DNA of 64,000 nucleotides from Paenalcaligenes niemegkensis (GCF_022230885.1 NZ_JAKGCT010000005.1:124001-188000); one strand, 5' to 3'. Shown: positions 8,950 through 18,325, counted from the first letter of the stretch. Numbers and translations: made by a program. The notes: a model not told the origin generated them from the letters alone.

Positions 8950-10313
8950 ATGAAACGTCTTCTTATTGCTAATCGGGGCGAAATTGCATGTCGCATTATT
9001 CGCGCCTGCCAACTTATGGGTATTGAAACGGTTGCCGTGTATTCGGATGCTGACGCCAATGCGTTGCATACCACGATGGCTGACCAAGCTGTGCATATAG
9101 GCCCTGCTGCTGCTCGGGACAGCTACCTGAACAGCAGCTGCATTCTACAGGTCGCTAAGAGCACTCAGGCGGATGCTATACATCCGGGTTATGGCTTCCT
9201 ATCAGAAAGTGCTGATTTTGCAAAAAAGTCCAAGATGCGGGCCTGATTTGGGTTGGTCCTAATGCCGATACGATCAAGAAAATGGGTGATAAAGATCACG
9301 CCCGCGCCATCGCCGTTGAGGCTGGTGTTCCTGTGCTGCCTGGTAGTCCTCGTATTCAGGCGGATATGGATGTCGATCTGGCTGCTCTGGCTAATGACAT
9401 TGGTTACCCAATACTGGTTAAGGCCACTGGCGGTGGAGGTGGCATGGGTATGAAGAACGTGATGTGTCAGGCAGAGCTTGACTCTGCCGTCCAAGCCGCT
9501 CTGCAACTGGCGGGTAAAGCCTTTGGTGAAAGCGCTGTGTTTTTGGAAAAGTACATCACTAGAGCTCGTCATATAGAAATTCAGATTTTTGGCTATGGCG
9601 ATGGCGATGTCATCCATCTTTATGAACGAGACTGTTCCATCCAGCGACGCTTTCAGAAAGTAGTTGAAGAAAGCCCTGCACCGGAAGTTGCTGAGAGTAT
9701 TCGTATGGCTATGGCTGAAGCCGCCGTAAAGTTGGCTGCTCATCAACGCTATGCTGGCCCTGGTACCGTCGAGTTCATTTTTGATACCCAGACACAGCGA
9801 TTTTACTTTCTGGAAATGAACACTCGCATCCAAGTTGAACATCCTGTTACTGAAATGGTCACTGGTTTGGACATTGTGCGTCATCAGTTAGAACTGGCAT
9901 CTGGGGTCTTCGAAAAAATAGCACAATCAGAGGTTTGTCACAGCGGTGTTGCCATTGAGTGCAGACTCTATGCTGAAAATCCGGAAAAGGATTTTCTACC
10001 TTCACCCGGATTGTTAAACGTATTTACGTTACCTGAGACCGGTTCGCACTGTCGTGTTGAAACTGGTTATCGGCCTAATGACCGTATCAGTCCGTATTAC
10101 GATCCCATGATCGCCAAATTGATTGTCTGGGGAGCGACACGTGCTGTGGCAATTGAGGCGATGCAGGACGCCCTAAAGCAAAGCGTTATTGACGGTCCCA
10201 AACACAATGTGAAGTTGTTGCAAGCCATTATGGCTGACCCAGATTACATAGCAGGAAAAGTACATACAGCTTTTTTGGAATCAAGAAAAGCTGTGTTGAT
10301 TAATACACCATGA
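8950..10313 (+). CDS. Biotin carboxylase subunit (AccC-like), frameshifted as assembled
   Basis: An ATP-grasp biotin carboxylase that charges biotin with bicarbonate. The N-terminus [18 protein letters not shown] is canonical. The frame breaks after [12 protein letters not shown]; adding an A to the A6 run at 9222-9227 restores [16 protein letters not shown] and joins [21 protein letters not shown]. Further motifs are the glycine-rich ATP loop [11 protein letters not shown] (usually KAAAGGGGRGM), [20 protein letters not shown] and [15 protein letters not shown]. The repaired protein has 454 residues, the normal size. It is followed 16 bp later by a separate biotin carrier. No acetyl-CoA-type carboxyltransferase is near; the only candidate partners in the operon are PxpB and PxpC, suggesting a dedicated amide or lactam carboxylase. 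Confidence 0.92.
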
Positions 10314-10329
10314 TTATCAGGAGAGCACC

Positions 10330-10560
10330 ATGAGCAGCATAGAAATTAAAGCAGAGCTGGGAGGTGTCATCAGTAACATACTTGTTTCTGCTGGTGCATC
10401 CGTATCGGCTGGTGATCCCGTAGCCGTTATGGAAGCCATGAAGCTGGAGATTCTGATCGAGGCCGGAGAGGACGGCATTGTTCAGGACATCCATGTCTCG
10501 GTTGGGGACGTAGTGGATGAGGCGCAAGTGATTGTCACATTAGTACGTCAACCCCATTGA
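10330..10560 (+). CDS. Small stand-alone biotin carrier protein (biotinyl-domain)
   Basis: A 76-residue protein that is essentially one biotinyl/lipoyl domain. The biotin attachment lysine is K38 in VMEAMKLEI, the classical A/E-A-M-K-L/M motif, with the mirrored beta-hairpin ends GGVISNILVSAGASVSAGD and GIVQDIHVSVGDVVDEAQ. It lacks the N-terminal extension and thumb of acetyl-CoA carboxylase AccB, so it resembles the single-domain carriers of minor biotin-dependent enzymes. A GGAGAG ribosome binding site lies before the ATG, 16 bp after the biotin carboxylase gene. It should shuttle carboxybiotin from that subunit to a carboxyltransferase, plausibly PxpB-PxpC. Confidence 0.92.
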   Translation: MSSIEIKAELGGVISNILVSAGASVSAGDPVAVMEAMKLEILIEAGEDGIVQDIHVSVGDVVDEAQVIVTLVRQPH

Positions 10561-10605
10561 ACCAATACATTTTTTATACGCTCATCACAACATAAGGAGT
10601 TGGCC

Positions 10606-11388
10606 ATGGACTTAGGAATTCAACATAAAACTGCACTGATTTTCGGTGCTGGCGGGGAGCTGGGAGGCGCAATTGCCTTGGCACTTGCCAGAGAGGGCGT
10701 GAAGGTAGCCATTGCGGATATCAATAAGGAGGCTTTGGGGGAAACTGCTAAAAAAATTGCTGACGTTGGTGGCAAAAGTCTGTCTCTACTTTGGGACTTG
10801 GGTGATCTCTCGCGAATCGATGAAAGCATCAGCAGTATTGAAGCCGAATTCGAGAGCGTGGATATTCTAGTCAATAACACGGGCGGCCCCCCAACTACCG
10901 CTGCCGGTCAGAACGCTGAAATCTGGCAGCAGTATTTCAACACTATGGTTGTACCGGTGATTGCCATTACCGATCGGGTACTGCCCGCCATGCAAAGGAA
11001 GGGCTGGGGTCGAATAATTACTAGCACATCTTCGGGCGTGCTGGCACCTATTCCAAACTTGGCTATTTCCAATGCTCTGCGTCTAGGCATAGTCGGATGG
11101 TCTAAAACTCTATCCCGCGAAGTTGCCGCTCAAGGAATCACCGTCAACATTACCGTTCCTGGTCGTATCGCTACAACACGGATACAGGCTCTGGATGAAG
11201 CTAAGGCAAAACGCGAGTCCCGTAGTGCTGCTGATGTTGCCGCTGAAAGTGTTTCCAGCATTCCAGCTGGCCGTTATGGTAGCCCGGAAGAATATGCTGA
11301 TGCAGTCTCTTTCCTCGCCAGTACCCGGGCCTCGTATATTACTGGCTCAATTTTGCGCGTTGATGGTGGTCTGATATCGGGTCTATAA
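10606..11388 (+). CDS. Atypical short-chain dehydrogenase/reductase lacking the catalytic tyrosine
   Basis: A 260-residue SDR-fold protein. The start is the ATG at 10606, preceded at 6 bp by AAGGAG; an upstream in-frame TTG at 10600 is less likely. The nucleotide motif GAGGELGG is at residues 14-21 and the NNTGG motif follows. The usual YxxxK active pair is replaced: in LAISNALRLGIVGWSKTL the positions equivalent to tyrosine and lysine appear to be serine and arginine. A subgroup of FabG-like SDRs is known to share this ISNxLR pattern, and their chemistry is poorly understood. It sits between the biotin carrier and an RraA-like gene and is probably in the same operon. Activity as a normal dehydrogenase is doubtful. 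Confidence 0.88.
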   Translation: MDLGIQHKTALIFGAGGELGGAIALALAREGVKVAIADINKEALGETAKKIADVGGKSLSLLWDLGDLSRIDESISSIEAEFESVDILVNNTGGPPTTAAGQNAEIWQQYFNTMVVPVIAITDRVLPAMQRKGWGRIITSTSSGVLAPIPNLAISNALRLGIVGWSKTLSREVAAQGITVNITVPGRIATTRIQALDEAKAKRESRSAADVAAESVSSIPAGRYGSPEEYADAVSFLASTRASYITGSILRVDGGLISGL

Positions 11389-11432
11389 GCCCTATAGCCA
11401 CTAAATTTTCCCGCTACTAAGGAGAGTACGGA

Positions 11433-12143
11433 ATGCTATTGGATGCCAAAGCAATTGAAACCCTTTCCAATATCACTACAGCAACTCTAACTACTGTTTT
11501 ATTAAAGCTCGGCTTGCGTAATACTTGGATACGTGGTGTGCGTCCACTTGCTGCAGGACAGCACAGGGTGGTCGGCCCTGCATTTACCCTACGCTTCGTA
11601 CCTGCACGCGAGGACTTGGCTACGCCGGCTTCTTGGAGTTCGCCTTGCTCAACCCGGGCGGCGATTGAAGCAATGCCCCCTGGATGCATTGCCGTAGTGG
11701 ATGCTTTTGGCACTACCGATGCAGGCGTATGGGGTGACATTTTATGTGAACGTATGGTCAAAAAGGATATTAAAGCTTTGGTTACCGATGGGGTTGTACG
11801 TGATGCCCGGGGCGTAGCTGTATCCGGCTTGCCTAGTTGGAGCCAAGGTTACGCTGCGCCTGCGTCTGTTACTAGTTTGACTTTTGTGGGGTGGAATGAG
11901 CCTATAGGTTGTGGTGGCGTTGCTATTTTTCCGGGCGACATAATTGTTGCAGACGAAGATGGTGCTATTGTCATTCCTATTGATTATTTGAACGCTGTTC
12001 TGGAGCAGGCTCCAGAACAAGAAATGCTGGAGGCCTGGGTTATAGAGCAAGTGCGAGCAGGCCATCCTTTAATCGGCTTATATCCCCCCAATGCGGAAAA
12101 CTTGCAACGCTATCAGGCGTACAAATCGAGTAAAGGGCAGTAA
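11433..12143 (+). CDS. RraA-like aldolase/decarboxylase family protein
   Basis: A 236-residue protein of the RraA/HMG-CHA aldolase family. The metal-pyruvate site motifs are seen: GDILCERMVKK at residues 101-111 and LVTDGVVRDARG at 117-128, whose arginine and aspartate correspond to the catalytic pair of 4-hydroxy-4-methyl-2-oxoglutarate aldolases. The C-terminal FPGDIIVADEDGAIVIP is also typical. Such enzymes cleave 4-hydroxy-2-oxo acids or decarboxylate oxaloacetate; some members only bind RNase E. Catabolic context favours the enzyme role. An AAGGAGAG ribosome binding site precedes the ATG. A homologue with the same motifs lies at 59969-60684 in another TRAP-linked locus. This is the last gene of the first operon, before a terminator. 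Confidence 0.88.
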   Translation: MLLDAKAIETLSNITTATLTTVLLKLGLRNTWIRGVRPLAAGQHRVVGPAFTLRFVPAREDLATPASWSSPCSTRAAIEAMPPGCIAVVDAFGTTDAGVWGDILCERMVKKDIKALVTDGVVRDARGVAVSGLPSWSQGYAAPASVTSLTFVGWNEPIGCGGVAIFPGDIIVADEDGAIVIPIDYLNAVLEQAPEQEMLEAWVIEQVRAGHPLIGLYPPNAENLQRYQAYKSSKGQ

Positions 12144-12219
12144 GCTTAGACTTACGCTACTGGCCTGCATGGGCCAGCTTTGCTCCTCTGCGTAGGCTAA
12201 AGGCCGTTACAACTAATTT

Positions 12220-12247
12220 AATGCCAGCTTTTGCTGGCATTGTTTTT
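12220..12247 (+). terminator. Rho-independent terminator after the lactam operon
   Basis: ATGCCAGC and GCTGGCAT form a perfect 8-bp stem around a TTTT loop, followed by TGTTTTTAAT. It lies 77 bp after the RraA-like gene and closes the operon that starts with the TRAP genes. The remaining sequence up to 12536 shows no gene; it presumably holds the promoter of the next gene. Confidence 0.85.
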
Positions 12248-12536
12248 AATTGCCGTAACCTTTTCGTTGTTTGGAACTGTGTTTTTTCTGTGAGGGGAAT
12301 TCGCTGCACCTCGTTGTATTAATAAGGCTTTGATATTTGAAGGGATAGGTCCTGTTATGCTGCCCAAGACTGTGCTCGTAAAGGCTTGCATTACTTGGAC
12401 TTAGACACAAGTTTATCTCTCGTTTCGTAGGGAGGGCTGGCGGGAATTGAAGCCTGAAGCAGCCGGTGTTGGGCCACTTAACATCGCAATAAGGAAGTTG
12501 GTTTAATAAAAACATAACTACTCTACAGGGAAAATC

Positions 12537-13106
12537 ATGAGTAACGGTTTGTCGAATCGTGTAATGGCCTTGCTTACCCATCGTCGCGAGCGCTGGTTGC
12601 GATATTTGATGGTGGTGGCAATTGAATGTGGCTGTATTACAAGTGCTCTTGCCGAGACAACAATAAATGATCAGCACACAGTGCTAAGTGTGACGGGGGT
12701 TGCAGAAGGAGAAGAGGCAGCTTCGGTGCATATGCTCAGCGGCGAACAACTGTTGGCGTTTCCGGCAGCGCGCTTACAGACAACAACCTCGATATCCTAC
12801 GGTTCGCATGTGTTCGCAGGACCATTGGTTCGCGATGTTCTGGACCATTTCAAGCTGACTGGAAACATGGCGCGCCTGGAGGCACTTAATGGTTATGCTA
12901 TTGATGTGCCTACCTCCGATTTTTATAACTACGATGTGATTTTCGCGTACTCCTTGAACGGCCAACGTCTGACTGTGCGACATTTCGGGCCTGTTTGGGT
13001 GATTTATCCTCGAGACGATTACAAAGAGCTGAACGATTTACGCTATGACGCGCGATGGGTTTGGCAACTGCGTCGCGTGACGCTTTTTAATACTGATGAT
13101 TATTAG
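12537..13106 (+). CDS. Periplasmic molybdopterin-oxidoreductase-fold protein of unknown function (COG3915-like)
   Basis: A 189-residue protein with a signal peptide: arginine-rich start, hydrophobic core near residues 23-33 and a likely cut after SALA at about 38. The mature part resembles the small sulfite-oxidase-fold proteins grouped as COG3915: LSVTGVAEGE, FPAARLQTTTSI, FAGPLVRDVLDHF, NGYAIDVPTSDFYNYDVIFAY and GPVWVIYPRDDY. The usual cofactor cysteine of sulfite oxidases is not seen, so it may not carry molybdenum. It stands alone between two terminators, with a separate promoter region (12248-12536). Homologues often neighbour two-component sensors; none is present here. Function unknown. 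Confidence 0.75.
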   Translation: MSNGLSNRVMALLTHRRERWLRYLMVVAIECGCITSALAETTINDQHTVLSVTGVAEGEEAASVHMLSGEQLLAFPAARLQTTTSISYGSHVFAGPLVRDVLDHFKLTGNMARLEALNGYAIDVPTSDFYNYDVIFAYSLNGQRLTVRHFGPVWVIYPRDDYKELNDLRYDARWVWQLRRVTLFNTDDY

Positions 13107-13140
13107 CGACTCTTTAATATGGAATGCCATCGCAGCGAGG

Positions 13141-13173
13141 AAGGCCCGGATCCGTCAAGGAATCCGGGCCTTT
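13141..13173. terminator. Bidirectional terminator between convergent genes
   Basis: AAGGCCCGGAT and ATCCGGGCCTT form a strong 11-bp stem around about ten bases, with T-rich sequence on the right and A/G-rich sequence on the left. It separates the COG3915-like gene (plus) from the permease gene (minus, ending 13228). Confidence 0.85.
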
Positions 13174-13227
13174 ATTTAGCTCCTATCAGGGTAAGCAGCA
13201 GCTAAAAGCGTGGTTTTTTTATTGTTT

Positions 13228-14766
13228 TTAAACTGAGCTTTGGTTTTCGTTCTCGTCATCCAGCGAGGGCAATCCCACCGGAGAGGGCAAGATAGCTGGC
13301 TTGAAGACCGAGAAGTAAAAGAACAATGCGGCCAATATCAAGTAACCAATCACGAAGTCAGGGGCTGCGTACCAAGCCATTTTAGGTGCGTGGATAATGC
13401 CTACAAAAGCCATGCCAGCGGTGATAAGCGCGAAGGCGGTTGCGCGCCTGAAGTGATGGTCAATGACGCAGACTGTCATGGCGCCCAGCATCATGGCGGT
13501 AAACATGGCTCCCTGGCCCAGCGGCACGATACCGGTAGAGATGCTTTCAACAACTTCGCCGGCCCTGTTTCCAAAGCGGGTTAATACGTAATTACCCAGA
13601 TAAGGCAGCATGGCGATAGCAACGGCAGGATAGTATTTTTTGGCGTTCGCCTGAAAGGCCGTTGATACCATTGAGATACCCACGAAGACCAATATCGGTG
13701 AAACCACGGCAACAGGAATAATGGCGGCCAAGGCGGCAATCAGTCCGCATGTTGTGGCGATTAAATAGACGACACCGTTGGCGATACTGTAGCCACGTCC
13801 GGCGCCCATCCATTTGGAACTGGCTGAGGCAATATACACAGTGGTTGGAAATAGACCGCCAAACAAGGCGCCCAGTACTGTTCCTATACCGTCAACGGCC
13901 TGGCATTCGCCCACATGGTAGTCGTCGCCCAATACTTTCATGGCTTCAACGTTGTTCATCGTTTCAATGGCGTTATACAGAGTGATGGGCAACACTACCG
14001 TGAGGATCCCCACCATCGTGGTGAACAGCAAACCCATCCCTTCGAACGGCGCCATGGTGAACGTGGGCGGGTAGAAACCCAGATAGTCAAATCCATCCTG
14101 GAAGTTTTTGGTGTCAGACTCCCCCAGCGCATAGGCTAGCCCGGTGCCGATAATGATGGCGAAAAAGGTAGAGGAAATACGGAAGGGCATGACTACCCGA
14201 CCGACCAATCCTAGAATGATGATGCCCAGCACCACAATGCCCACGATGGGCATTTCCAGTGTTTTAAACAGCATTTCCCCGGCAATAAAGGTCAGAGCCA
14301 CCCCTGCTACCGCGCCCAGCATGGCCGCACGGGGCAGCTTGCGCTGCATCCAGGGGCCGACAAAAGCAACCATCGCCTCAATCAGACCACTTAAAAAGCA
14401 GGCGCCGGCAGCGATTTTCCAGGCCAGATCGGCATCACCGGTGATGGTTTTGGCGGGCAGCAGAACACCAAATAAAAACACGAACATCACCGGTGTGCTG
14501 ATGCCATAGGCCAAGGCGGTAACATTGGTACGCTGCTCTTTATGAGCAAGACGATTGGCCATGTAGGCGTAGTAGAAGTTACCTGACATCACGGCAATGG
14601 CGGCGCCCGGCAATACCTTGCCGAAAACGATGGCAGGCGAAAAGCCCATGCCCAGCATCGTGATGGCGATCACGATGAAGTTCGCAATGTTATTTTGAAA
14701 TAGTGCAAAAAAGCCGTCGATATCGGTTTTTTTAAACCATGGATAATGAAATGACCCCTGACTCAT
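13228..14766 (-). CDS. NCS2-type (xanthine/uracil/AzgA-like) permease
   Basis: A 512-residue inner-membrane transporter with about 12-14 hydrophobic segments, read from the ATG at 14766 (MSQGSFHYPWFKK); an ORF extension to 14829 is not supported by a good start. The N-terminal D-I-D-G-F-F-A-L-F-Q-N-N-I-A-N-F segment and the VNPAMEA-like region replaced here by NAIETMNNVEAMKVLGDDYH, then G-A-L-F-G-G-L-F-P-T-T-V-Y, fit the NCS2 fold and particularly its less studied branch (COG2252-like). These carriers usually bring in nucleobases by proton symport, but this branch is poorly characterised. The gene is alone, with a 570-bp hairpin-rich upstream region. Confidence 0.82.
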   Translation of the reverse strand: MSQGSFHYPWFKKTDIDGFFALFQNNIANFIVIAITMLGMGFSPAIVFGKVLPGAAIAVMSGNFYYAYMANRLAHKEQRTNVTALAYGISTPVMFVFLFGVLLPAKTITGDADLAWKIAAGACFLSGLIEAMVAFVGPWMQRKLPRAAMLGAVAGVALTFIAGEMLFKTLEMPIVGIVVLGIIILGLVGRVVMPFRISSTFFAIIIGTGLAYALGESDTKNFQDGFDYLGFYPPTFTMAPFEGMGLLFTTMVGILTVVLPITLYNAIETMNNVEAMKVLGDDYHVGECQAVDGIGTVLGALFGGLFPTTVYIASASSKWMGAGRGYSIANGVVYLIATTCGLIAALAAIIPVAVVSPILVFVGISMVSTAFQANAKKYYPAVAIAMLPYLGNYVLTRFGNRAGEVVESISTGIVPLGQGAMFTAMMLGAMTVCVIDHHFRRATAFALITAGMAFVGIIHAPKMAWYAAPDFVIGYLILAALFFYFSVFKPAILPSPVGLPSLDDENENQSSV

Positions 14767-15340
14767 GACATGTACTCGCTTATAGTCAATTACCGTAGTG
14801 TTAATTAAGCATCCGAAACCGGACTGCATTTTTTAGTTGTCCCAGCGTGACTCTGTTTAGCTAAAAACGGTTTTTATTGCCAGCTGAGTTGTTTTTGGTG
14901 AGCCAAGTTGACGCTATAGGTGGCGTTAACTTGGTGTAAAAAGCAGCATATTGTGGTGCAAACTTAGCTTCGTGTAATAAGCCTTTTAACAAAGCTAAGT
15001 CTTAGATGCTTAACGTGGGAGGGGCACCACGTTTTATTTGTCTCCCTCTCGAAAGCGACCTGAATGCTATAGATTCTGTTATTGGTAAATTTCTCTAATT
15101 AAGAAAACAGGCAATTTACGTTATAACCACATTTTCTTTAACACAAATACTTCGTTTGTTATGAGCGTTATATTGTTTTGCCGCTGAGTATAAACCCTTG
15201 TTGCACGGTGTTTTCCCTGTTGCATCGCCATGCAGTCACGGTTTTTCGAGCGTTTTCTATGTGGGAGTGTTTATTTATTTGTGGTGCGCCTGTTTTAAAA
15301 GATACTCCAGACATAAAAATAAAGGCTAAGGAGCTTAGCG
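14767..15340. other. Hairpin-rich intergenic region between permease and D-amino-acid dehydrogenase
   Basis: No gene is seen in this AT-rich stretch between divergently transcribed genes. It contains three inverted repeats close together: CCAAGTT/AACTTGG arms with a second paired ACGC/GCGT inside (about 14902-14936), ACTTAGCTT/AAGCTAAGT (about 14962-15000) and AACGTGG/CCACGTT (about 15012-15032). They may be operators, a leader RNA of the permease or an untranslated RNA. I could not match them to a known riboswitch. The strong AAGGAG before the dehydrogenase ATG lies at the right end. Confidence 0.5.
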
Positions 15341-16593
15341 ATGCATGTGTTAGTGATTGGAGCCGGTGTAGTTGGGGTTAACTGCGCCTATTTACTGCTA
15401 AAAAAGGCTTTAAGGTCACCCTGGTTGATAGTCATTTCGAGCCGGCTAAAGAGGCCAGCTATGCCAATGGGTGCCAGCTTAGCTACAACTATGTTGCACC
15501 GCTGGCGACGCCGGGGGTATTTAGTGACTTGCCTAAATGGATATTCAATCCACGGTCGCCGCTACGATTTTATCCGCGCGCGGACTGGCAGCAGTGGCGC
15601 TGGCTGATGCAGTTTATGGCGGCCTGTACCCAGCGTCAATGCGAGAGCAGTACTGCAGAGTTACTGGCCTTGGCTCAGCGCAGCCAGGCTATTGTGCATG
15701 AGAACAGCCATGATCTGCAGCTCGATTACTCGTGGAGAGATTCGGGGAAGTTAATTATTTATCGCAATGCGAAGCAGTTTGCCAAGGCACGTAAGCAAGC
15801 GGAATTTCAAGCGGGACTAGGATCTCAACAGCAAGTACTATTTCCCGCCCAGTTGCTTGAGCTCGAGCCTTCATTAACGCCTATTGCAGGATCTCTGGCA
15901 GGGGGTGTTTTTACGCCGCTTGAGGAAGTGGGCGATTGTGAGCAATACACCCGGCAGCTATTTGATTATTTAATCAGGCAGCCAGGCTTTACTGCCCACA
16001 TGGGCGTAGATATCTTGAAACTGCATCGGGAAGGTGACGAGGTGGTGTCAGTTCAAAGCTCGGCGGGCGATATGCAGGCCGATCATGTCGTAGTCGCTGC
16101 AGGGGTGCGAAGCGTGCCCTTGCTAAAAGGTACCGGTTACACACCGCTGGTATATCCCTTAAAAGGTTATAGCCTCACGGTGCCCATCGAGGCCGATGCA
16201 CCGGCTGGTACGTCTCCCGGTCTAAGTATTACCGACTACGGGCGTCGTATTGTGTATGCCCCATTAGGCAAGCGCCTGCGTATAGCCGCTATGGTCGATA
16301 TAGGGGACACTGATGCAAGCTTGAGTGCCGGCCGCCTGAAATTGTTGCGGCAGCAAGTGGCTGAGACCTTCCCCCGGCTTCCTTTGGACCAGGCAACCGA
16401 ATGGGCAGGGCTGCGGCCTGCTACACCCACAGGCAAGCCGATTATTGGCCGCCATCCTAAAATAAATAATCTGTGGATGAACGTGGGGCAAGGTGCTTTA
16501 GGCTTCACCTTGGCTGCAGGAAGTGCAGAAGCTCTGGCTCAACAGCTTGCTGGCGAAGAGGTATCGCCCGTTTACCGGTGTTTTATGCCCTGA
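15341..16593 (+). CDS. FAD-dependent D-amino-acid dehydrogenase (DadA-like), frameshifted as assembled
   Basis: A DAO-family flavoprotein that oxidises D-amino acids and passes electrons to the respiratory chain. The N-terminus HVLVIGAGVVGVNCAYLL holds the GxGxxG FAD motif. The frame breaks immediately after it; adding an A to the A6 run at 15400-15405 gives LLLKKGFKVTLVDSHFEPAK, then EASYANGCQLSYNYVAPLATPG, the characteristic DadA stretch. Later segments include WAGLRPATPTGKPIIGRHP and LWMNVGQGALGFTLAAGSAE. The repaired protein is about 417 residues, the family size. The ATG has a good AAGGAG 8 bp upstream. It ends 11 bp from the convergent HAD gene. Substrate range is unknown, but D-amino acids match the deacylase at 6203. 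Confidence 0.92.
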
Positions 16594-16604
16594 TCGTTAG
16601 TGCG

Positions 16605-17270
16605 TCACTGTTGATCATAGTGGCGCAATAAATTGGGCAAGTCGCACATGCTATTGAACACGACGGCAGCTCCGGCATTCAGCAGGGGTTCGGGATTGTG
16701 TTTTGGATCGTAGGCAAAGACGGTTGCCCCCGCAGCGAAGCCAGCCCTGATGCCGGTAATACTGTCTTCTACAATAGCGCAATGTTGCGGGTCGGTTGCC
16801 AGTGCCTCGGCTGCTTTGAGGTAAACATCCGGGTAGGGCTTGTTGCGTGGTACATCTACACCGCTGAATAAGTGGCCGTCGAAAAGATCAATAAGCCCTA
16901 CCTTATTGAGTTGCAGATTGATTTTTTGCAGTTCAGCCGCAGAGGCACAGGCTATTTTTCCTGATCCTGCCTTGAGAATATCGCTCAGGCACTGGCGAAT
17001 ACCCGGTACGGCTACGAGCTTTTGTTTAAGCGCTTGATTGCGCCGCAGCTGAAACTCATCAATCCAGTCTTGCTCCAGCTTCTTTCCAATGCGATTTTGG
17101 ATGATCTGCAGTTCGTTGGCCGTGGATTTGCCGATGAACAGCGCTTCGCATTCGTCCGCGCTTAATTCCCAGCCCAGTTCGGCTAGCATATCGCGCAATA
17201 CCCCAAGGGTGAGGGGCTCGCTATCGACAAGAACCCCATCGCAATCGAAAATTACCGCTTCAAAACTCAT
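16605..17270 (-). CDS. HAD-superfamily phosphatase (beta-phosphoglucomutase/YieH-like)
   Basis: A 221-residue HAD hydrolase. Motif I is FDCDGVLVDSE with nucleophile D9 and acid D11; the cap domain follows, then motif II as ACASA, the lysine in RNKPYPDVYLKAAE, and motif III as VEDSITGIRAG. This layout matches YieH/6-phosphogluconate phosphatase and beta-phosphoglucomutase-like enzymes that dephosphorylate small sugar phosphates. It is convergent with the dehydrogenase and divergent from the LysR gene at 17391, so it stands as a single gene. The exact substrate cannot be read from the sequence. Confidence 0.85.
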   Translation of the reverse strand: MSFEAVIFDCDGVLVDSEPLTLGVLRDMLAELGWELSADECEALFIGKSTANELQIIQNRIGKKLEQDWIDEFQLRRNQALKQKLVAVPGIRQCLSDILKAGSGKIACASAAELQKINLQLNKVGLIDLFDGHLFSGVDVPRNKPYPDVYLKAAEALATDPQHCAIVEDSITGIRAGFAAGATVFAYDPKHNPEPLLNAGAAVVFNSMCDLPNLLRHYDQQ

Positions 17271-17390
17271 AATATGAACCGTGATGACATAGTGCGTTAT
17301 TGTCCCAGCATACTACCGCAGCTATCGGGTAGTTAGTATCATTCGCTACTATTTCAGGCATTGGCACCGGTGTGGTGCAAAGGAACGAGT

Positions 17391-18325
17391 ATGAATCTCA
17401 GATTTCTGGAAACGTTTATCTGGGTAGCAAAATTAGGCAGTTTCAGGGCGACCGCCAATAAGTTGCATCTGACTCAGGCCGCCATATCTGGCCGTATTGC
17501 CTCGTTGGAAAGCGAATTGGAACAGCAACTGTTTGAACGAGGCAGTCGTGATATACAGCTGACTAATGCGGGCCAGCGCGTATTGCGGTTCTCGGAACAG
17601 ATGCTTGGCCTGGAGCGTGACTTGCTGGTTGAGCTGCAAGGGCCGGTTGTGCTGCGTGGCCGAGTTCGCCTGGGCATCGTTGAGTCAATCGTACATACGT
17701 GGTTTACATCGTTTGTGAGCCAGTTGCACCGGATTCACCCCGATGTGGAGATTGAACTAACGGTTGAGTCCAGCATGCGCTTGCAGGATTTGATCAAGCG
17801 AGGGCTGATTGATGTTGCCTTGCAAACGGATCCTATTCTGGCAGAGGGTATTCGCAATGCACCGATGGGCAGTCTGGAAATGGGCTGGGTGATCGCTCAC
17901 GATAAACAGCCCGAAGCCGAGATCGATTTAAAAAGCCTGACAGAGCAATGGGCGATAGTGACTTTCCCCGTCACTCGCAACCCCATCTGTCCTTGCTGGA
18001 AGTCTTGGATCACACGGGCATTGCTCATCCCAAAATACACTTTGTTTCCTCCATTGCGGCAAGTATGCAGTTAATAGACGCTGGAATCTGCGTAGGCGCG
18101 GTGCCGTTGGCGGCCTTTCGTCAGGGGCTGGCAGAAGGACGTTTCGCGCCTTTGTTATGTCCGGTTCGTATCCCCGACCTTAGGCTGGTGGCCAGTTGGC
18201 GTCCAGACCCGGTCAGTGGTCTGGGTGAAGCGGTGGTAGCCGTGGGGATGGACGAAATGCGCGCTTATGCGCAGCGTTATGCGGATGCAACTGCGCCTGT
18301 CGATACCAGTGCTTTTCTTATTTGA
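17391..18325 (+). CDS. LysR-family transcriptional regulator, frameshifted as assembled
   Basis: The start is the ATG at 17391 with AAAGGAA upstream. The N-terminal winged helix-turn-helix MNLRFLETFIWVAKLGSFRA...LTQAAISGRIASLE is textbook LysR. The substrate-binding half begins near residue 92 (RVRLGIVESIVHTW). The frame fails in the codon stretch for WAIVTFP; adding a C to the C4 run at 17966-17969 continues as RHSQPHLSLLEVLDHTG and SIAASMQLIDAGICVGAVPL, giving about 311 residues. It is upstream of, and in line with, the TRAP/hydantoinase genes and is their obvious candidate regulator. The 229-bp gap to 18555 should carry its operator. Confidence 0.9.

Noticed and set aside
14767-15032. Purine riboswitch for the NCS2-type permease
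   Set aside because: The conserved loop sequences of purine riboswitches are not visible in the hairpins on either strand.
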